Source: Zygaena filipendulae (lineage: Eukaryota; Arthropoda; Insecta; Lepidoptera; Zygaenidae). From it: DNA of 64,000 nt. A program made the position numbers and the translations under genes. Of this stretch, positions 59,461-64,000 are shown piece after piece. The first letter of the stretch is position 1; each line of letters opens with the position of its first letter. The stretch is taken from positions 8,896,001 to 8,960,000 of the forward strand of contig OU015649.1 in the NCBI GenBank assembly GCA_907165275.2, written 5' to 3'. The notes under the pieces are model-generated. The model was not told the origin of the DNA. It ran no database searches and was given only the letters and a program-made list of their open reading frames with translations.

Positions 59461-59625
59461 TCTTAATATATATAAATCACGTGTCACGTTGTTTGTCCGC
59501 GATGGACTCACCGTTAACTACTGTTAGGGCCGTCAGGGGTACAAAGAGAGACATAGAATACTTTTTCCCGGTATTCCCGCGGGAACTCTGAAGTTACCGC
59601 GGATGAAATCGCGGGGGACAGCTAG
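59461..59625 (+). mobile_element. Helitron-like element, tandem unit 2 (165 bp)
   Basis: It starts five bases after unit 1 (A|TCTTAATATATATAAATCAC) and ends GGGGGACAGCTAG|T. It has the same 5' 50 bp as unit 1 but a shorter middle. Confidence 0.7.
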
Positions 59626-60042
59626 TTATTATTATAAATCTAAGTACCTACCTTATATTTGTGCAGCTCTCATCTTTTTATGTTTAGAAACTACGCGATA
59701 CCTCTGTTAGTTGAAAAAATATGTAATAGATTTTATGAAATTGAGAGACTGATGACCATTGCTATGATCATTATCAAAAATCATGCAAAGATTGAACTAC
59801 GTATCTATCTATATTATATCTATTATTACGTAGTATTGTTACTATTATTTTTATTCACTTTTATATTATTTCATGTGTACAGAGAGATACATAATATCAA
59901 AAAAGTATTAGCCTGCACCCACCCCGGAATCTTCTGGTATTAATATTCAGAACTATCACGTCAAGTTTGTCTTGAAAAAATGCTTCTAGAAATAAAGCCG
60001 CCTTTTTGCCAAGTAATTAATTAAATATTATTATTATTATTA

Positions 60043-60300
60043 CTAGCTGTCCCGCGCGGTTTCACCCGCGATAATTTCGAAGTTCCCGCGAAATTGTTCC
60101 ATACAAACATTGCAACCCCTTTTCACCCTCTTAGGGGTCGAATTTCCAAAAATCCTTTCTTATCGGATGCCTACGTCATACAAAGAACACGCCCTCCAAG
60201 TTTCAGGTCGTTACGATCAGCGGTTAAGGCTGTGCGTACATCCATCAGTCATTCAGGACAAAGCATTTTATCTGTATATACTGTAAAAAAAAATCTTTTA
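60043..60300 (-). mobile_element. Helitron-like element, minus orientation
   Basis: A|CTAGCTGTCCCGCGCGGTTT at the start, then GGGGTCGAATTTCCAAAAAT and GCGGTTAAGGCTGTGCGTAC, a different subfamily interior. Confidence 0.6.
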
Positions 60301-61452
60301 ACGGAATTATTCGTTTTGTGATTGTCCCAGCTTAGTTCACTTTATGGCAACAATGTTGTACCGTGTTGGTACGTGTACCTACCAACGCTCGCAAAGCTCA
60401 CCCCAGGTGGTGAGTGTACACAGTATTTTACAGACATGCAACTGTTACTTCAGCGTGCTTCCGGCACATGGGAATTTGTTTGTCTATCGGTTGTATATCG
60501 TATTTTGTTCCAATTGGTTAGTTGCTCGTATAGGTACAATAGAAAACAACAGATTATTTGGTTTATTTTCTTGAATTAAATAAGTCATTTTGGTCGATGC
60601 AGAATCGAGAATTATTATTAGAATATTTTTTTTAATAGTGCTCTCGACTCTGATAAAGAATTGAGTGTGGGAGATGAATGAAACAGGTAAGTAGATATAT
60701 ATACACAACGAACGACACAATTATGTTAGTCCTATGTATATTTATATTTTGTAAGTGCTTTCAGCACTTTCAAGGAACAGACACTGTGATTTTAATTTCA
60801 CAGTTTCTTGCTTTCATTACAATATATTGTATTACTCCTTTGTGTAAAGAAACTTTCTTGTCTGACTGAATAGATTTATCTGAGATATGGTTTGGAAAAA
60901 TGCCAGATGATAAAACTACACCAGCGCTCGCTTGTAATCTTACGACATATTGTATTTTTTTTTGTCTTTAATACCTATAAAAATACCGCATCCGACTATC
61001 TGACTGACATGCAGACAGAAAACGTACCGCACAGTTTAAACTACTGGATCTATAAATTTAAAATCGTTTACAAGATTCTCGCATGTCTTATGATTGTTGT
61101 AGCTAAAGTTTTTTGGAAATTCAAATCAAAAATTTAAAATGAAAAAGGTGAAACGTGGGACGTTCAAGGAACGCTAGGTATACATATATTATAGAATTTC
61201 TTCGTTTCATTGGACCATGTGCTCCTAAACGTACCTATACCATCTAACATTGTTAGCACGTTGAGTAACCTCCCTAATGAGATTCAACCGTAATTGTTTT
61301 TCAGTGTTCCACTTGATTTTTTTCCCTAGACTGAGCTTTCTGAGCTGCTCGGTACGAGATTTATTTTTAACTTTGTTATTTCGCTCTCTCTTTTTTATGG
61401 AATGAATGTTATATTAAAATACATAATACAAAGTGACAAATGTAGTATGACT

Positions 61453-61574
61453 AGAATATACTAATATTATAAATAGGAAAGATTTGATTTTTTGTTTGTT
61501 TATTTGTTACGATTTAACTAAAAAACTACTCGACCGATTTCAAAAACTCTTACACTTATGTAACACACAGCTAG
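61453..61574 (+). mobile_element. Short Helitron-like element
   Basis: AATATACTAATATTATAAAT ... AAAACTACTCGACCGATTTC ... CACACAGCTAG|T. The subterminal hairpin is weak. Confidence 0.5.
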
Positions 61575-61989
61575 TAATAAATAAAACACTCATTTTCTGA
61601 ATAACAGCTATCGTAGGTATGCATTTTTATTTGAGTTGTCTTTAAATTCATTGCATTGCCAGGAACCTCGTTGATTGACTGACAGACAACGTACAGCACA
61701 AAGCCGCTGGCTTTTGAAGTACTTACCTATTATAATTATTAGTAAATCTCGTTAAGAGAAGCCAGAAAAACTACAGGATCATCTAATCAAAATTTTACTA
61801 GACATTTAATCTACGTTACGACTTTCACGTAATAAACTTTATTTTTAGTTTTGTTGGCAGCTCATGCGCTTTTTATTGTTTTGTAGTTGGAAGTGCCTTT
61901 TCGTTAACGTCCAGCGCAGCGTCTAGTTATCTGAAAGCGGCGTGTAGGGGTGCATGCAATAAATTTGTGACGGCAGTCCACGCCCATGA

Positions 61990-62463
61990 ACGTCGCCAAC
62001 TCGTAAAGCGGTTGACGACGGCTTGCGAAGGCAAACTCGTAAATAAGGTACGATGCGAGACCCGCCCATGCTGTGCAGTTACTTCCAACCACAAACTGTG
62101 CACGCTCGCATCACTATCATACGGACATTCAATGCTCGACTCTCGACCCTACACCGCTCCGGCATGGTACGCACTACCATGTGCGTCCATGCGCGCGAGC
62201 CTGCAGTCACAGCAAGCCATGGCACTGCGTGCCGCTGCCGAAGCTCCTCGTTACGTGAGGAACTACGTAATCCAGAGGGACCTGAGAGTCGAGCCGCTGG
62301 ACGAGTTCGTCCAGCGGCTTACCTTTCGGATGTTCGAGCGGGCGGACGCGTCTGACCACGAGCACATCCGTGGTTTGGCCCCGCTCCACGCCCGTCCACC
62401 TGAGGGGAAGCGATACCCGCGCGAGCTTATCGCTCGCGATGACGAGCCAATGCAGCCCACCTA
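61990..62463 (+). pseudogene. LINE polymerase C-terminal fragment, plus strand
   Basis: The reading frame ending at TAG 62461-62463 shows W-Y-A-L-P-C-A, Q-Q-A-M-A-L-R-A-A-A-E-A-P-R-Y-V-R-N and E-P-L-D-E-F-V-Q-R-L, the end of a Jockey/R1-type polymerase. Upstream residues are out of frame with it. GC-rich relative to its surroundings. Confidence 0.7.
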
Positions 62464-62908
62464 GCTTGGCTGACGGAGCCTAGACGCCGCCCGTCGGGTC
62501 CGCCCCGGCTATCCACGCGGTCTCTAGACCGCCCCCCAGTTCCTGTCCGTATTGGCGGACAGCGCCAGATAAACCACTGCAGGGGGCTCTGCCCTCCCTC
62601 CGGATCACTGGATTCCGCACATAGCGCGGAGCTTCGGCGGCAGCACGTAGTGCCATGGCTTGTTGGGACTCCGTGTTTGCGCGCAAGTACGCACATGGCA
62701 GTGCGTACAATGCCGGAGCGGCGTATGTGAGTCGGGGCCTAATATAAGTCTTATAGACCCCGACTTTCACCCTAAGGTAGTCGAGAGTCGTTCTCCTTCT
62801 CTTCCTGCCTTCTCTTCCTGCCTTCTCTTGCTGTCTCCCCGAAGCGGAAGGCTTACGAGAGTGAAACTTCTTAACCCAACGAATGTCTTGAACGAGTCGT
62901 AACAGCAA
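62464..62908 (-). pseudogene. LINE polymerase C-terminal fragment, minus strand
   Basis: The minus strand reads V-Y-K-T-Y-I-R-P-R-L-T-Y-A-A-P-A-L-Y-A-L and Q-Q-A-M-A-L-R-A-A-A-E-A-P-R-Y-V-R-N. It is the same polymerase segment as the plus-strand fragment, placed tail to tail with it, and is frame-shifted after V-I-R-R-E. A CTTCTCTTCCTGC tandem is at about 62797-62830. Confidence 0.7.
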
Positions 62909-63629
62909 TATGTTTCGGTATACTATAGAATATAGAGTATTTTCAATGTCAACATCAGAACACCCATGATATTATTTTATGTGCGGATGGTCCGCACCAA
63001 AATCTGTTATCTGTTTCTCAACCTGTATCCATTGACCCCATAAATTAAAGTAAATGGCTCTACTTTTAATTTATAAAGATATTTAAGTAATTTAATACTT
63101 TTAATATTCACGACAAGTAAATAGTATGCATTAATTCGAATAGTAAGAGAAATAGCAAGGATTCAATGTCGTTACTCGATCCTTAATCTTATTTGGCACA
63201 GTAGACGTATCTAGCTTCGGATTCTCAACAGTAACTGCCCCGCTCCATTTTGCGAAAATTCGCTGCCAACCCGCTTTCACCTGCGCATTTTCCGTAGTTC
63301 CCGCTTCTTTCGAGGCACACTCGACATTTTTATTTCACTCCTTTCACTCTAATTTAATATGCGGATTGTAGGTGAAAGAAATTGCACGAATAATTTTTCA
63401 TTTGTTAAATCGTTGCAAAATTCAATATGTTGCGGGAAATACTAATAACTTACTTTCATTTTAGACCGACTACAAGTCACCTGTTCTATAAAATATCGTA
63501 AAACACAGTTCCGGCCGTTTTCGCCACCACGTTTCTTAACCAGTTGCCGTAGACGAAGTGACTTTCCTTGTTCGCAACTAGATTACTTTATAATGATCGG
63601 CGAAACTATTTTAACCGGCGGAGTTATGA

Positions 63630-63808
63630 TTGAATATATAAAAATAATTGCTGTTTGTTTGTCTCCTTAAAACTCAAGAATAGCTAGGCCAATGTGAATA
63701 ATTCTTTTTTGGGGTCGTAATTATTAGGAGAAGGTTTGTATTAAAGAAAATTGGGAGTTCCCGCGGGAATTCCAAAACTCACGAGATGAAACCGCGAGGA
63801 ACAGCTAG
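63630..63808 (+). mobile_element. Helitron-like element
   Basis: GCTGTTTGTTTGTCTCC interior, GGGAGTTCCCGCGGGAATTC and the end GATGAAACCGCGAGGAACAG-CTAG|T. Confidence 0.6.
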
Positions 63809-64000
63809 TTATTGAATATATAATATTATAGAGTAAGCAATATATATTTACTTAACCATTAATTGTTGAGGAATACACAAATATTCTACAGTTAAAATGT
63901 CATTTAATCGAAACGCAAACCTTTCTTTTTTACTTGGAGTTCAGAACATTCCTCATTGCAACATTTTTAATTAAATCTGCTTTGATCAATACGCCACCGG

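Larger units (their letters stand above)
45551..64000 (+). other. CadN: CadN giant intron, part 2
   Basis: 18.4 kb without a recognised exon. Contents: an RT relic (46255-46530), Helitron-like copies (47083-47220, 50622-50804, 52790-52870, 53671-53863, 59267-59455, 59461-59625, 60043-60300, 61453-61574, 63630-63808), a pair of inverted 1-kb arms (49079-50060 and 52625-53637), an AT-rich palindromic tract (55900-56140), a three-copy MITE cluster (55210-57951), a LINE 3' piece (56650-57365) and two opposed LINE fragments (61990-62908). The promoter of the nested gene should lie just above 45550 but shows no clear motif. Confidence 0.7.

Noticed and set aside
882..63808. Classifying the CTAGCTGT...CCCGCGGG repeats as LINE or SINE tails
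   Set aside because: Complete copies have A|TC and CTAG|T ends, a GC hairpin before the 3' end, no poly-A tail and no target duplication, which fits Helitrons better.
1..64000. tRNA, rRNA and CRISPR-like arrays
   Set aside because: No cloverleaf, ribosomal core or regularly spaced repeat was seen. The regular repeats present are transposon ends or simple sequence.

Overview
The window is AT-rich insect DNA, most probably from a moth or butterfly (Lepidoptera). It carries ten constitutive or alternative coding exons of the neural cadherin gene CadN on the plus strand, set in introns crowded with small Helitron-like elements, fold-back/TIR elements and decayed non-LTR retrotransposon pieces of the kinds common in lepidopteran genomes. 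There are no operons, tRNA genes, rRNA genes or CRISPR arrays that I can see.

Layout. Positions 1-9786 are non-coding and belong to a CadN intron, because the first exon starts inside a codon. CadN exons run from 9787 to 27076 and encode about 874 residues of the ectodomain, roughly seven to eight cadherin repeats. All exon phases agree and there is no frameshift. At 16210-16400 and 16504-16694 lie two homologous exons of identical length (191 nt) and phase. They are a mutually exclusive pair separated by a 103-nt intron that holds a perfect UUCG-capped hairpin and a TACTAAC branch-point match. From 27077 to the end of the window (over 36.9 kb) no further CadN exon is visible, so the window ends inside a giant intron.

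Inside that giant intron, on the opposite strand (45550 down to 44319), there is a complete four-exon gene for a small secreted protein of 175 residues: signal peptide, six cysteines and five N-glycosylation sequons. All its introns are phase 0. Every exon is shorter than 60 codons, so a long-ORF search misses it. I could not assign it to a named family. The spacing of conserved-looking positions suggests a small lipid-binding-type beta fold, which is inference only.

The rest is repeat biology. There are about 20 Helitron-like non-autonomous copies (A|TC...CTAG|T ends with a subterminal hairpin), two of them in head-to-tail tandems. There is a PIF/Harbinger-like element with a perfect 28-bp TIR and TTA duplication, several smaller TIR elements including a three-copy cluster at 55.2-58 kb, and a 600-bp repeat in two copies whose internal segment is inverted between copies. 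A pair of ~1-kb inverted arms lies at 49-53.6 kb. There are several near-perfect hairpins, and reverse-transcriptase relics at 19.1, 30.2, 46.3 and 62-62.9 kb. The genes do not act in one pathway: CadN is a cell-adhesion receptor and the nested gene is an unrelated secreted product.
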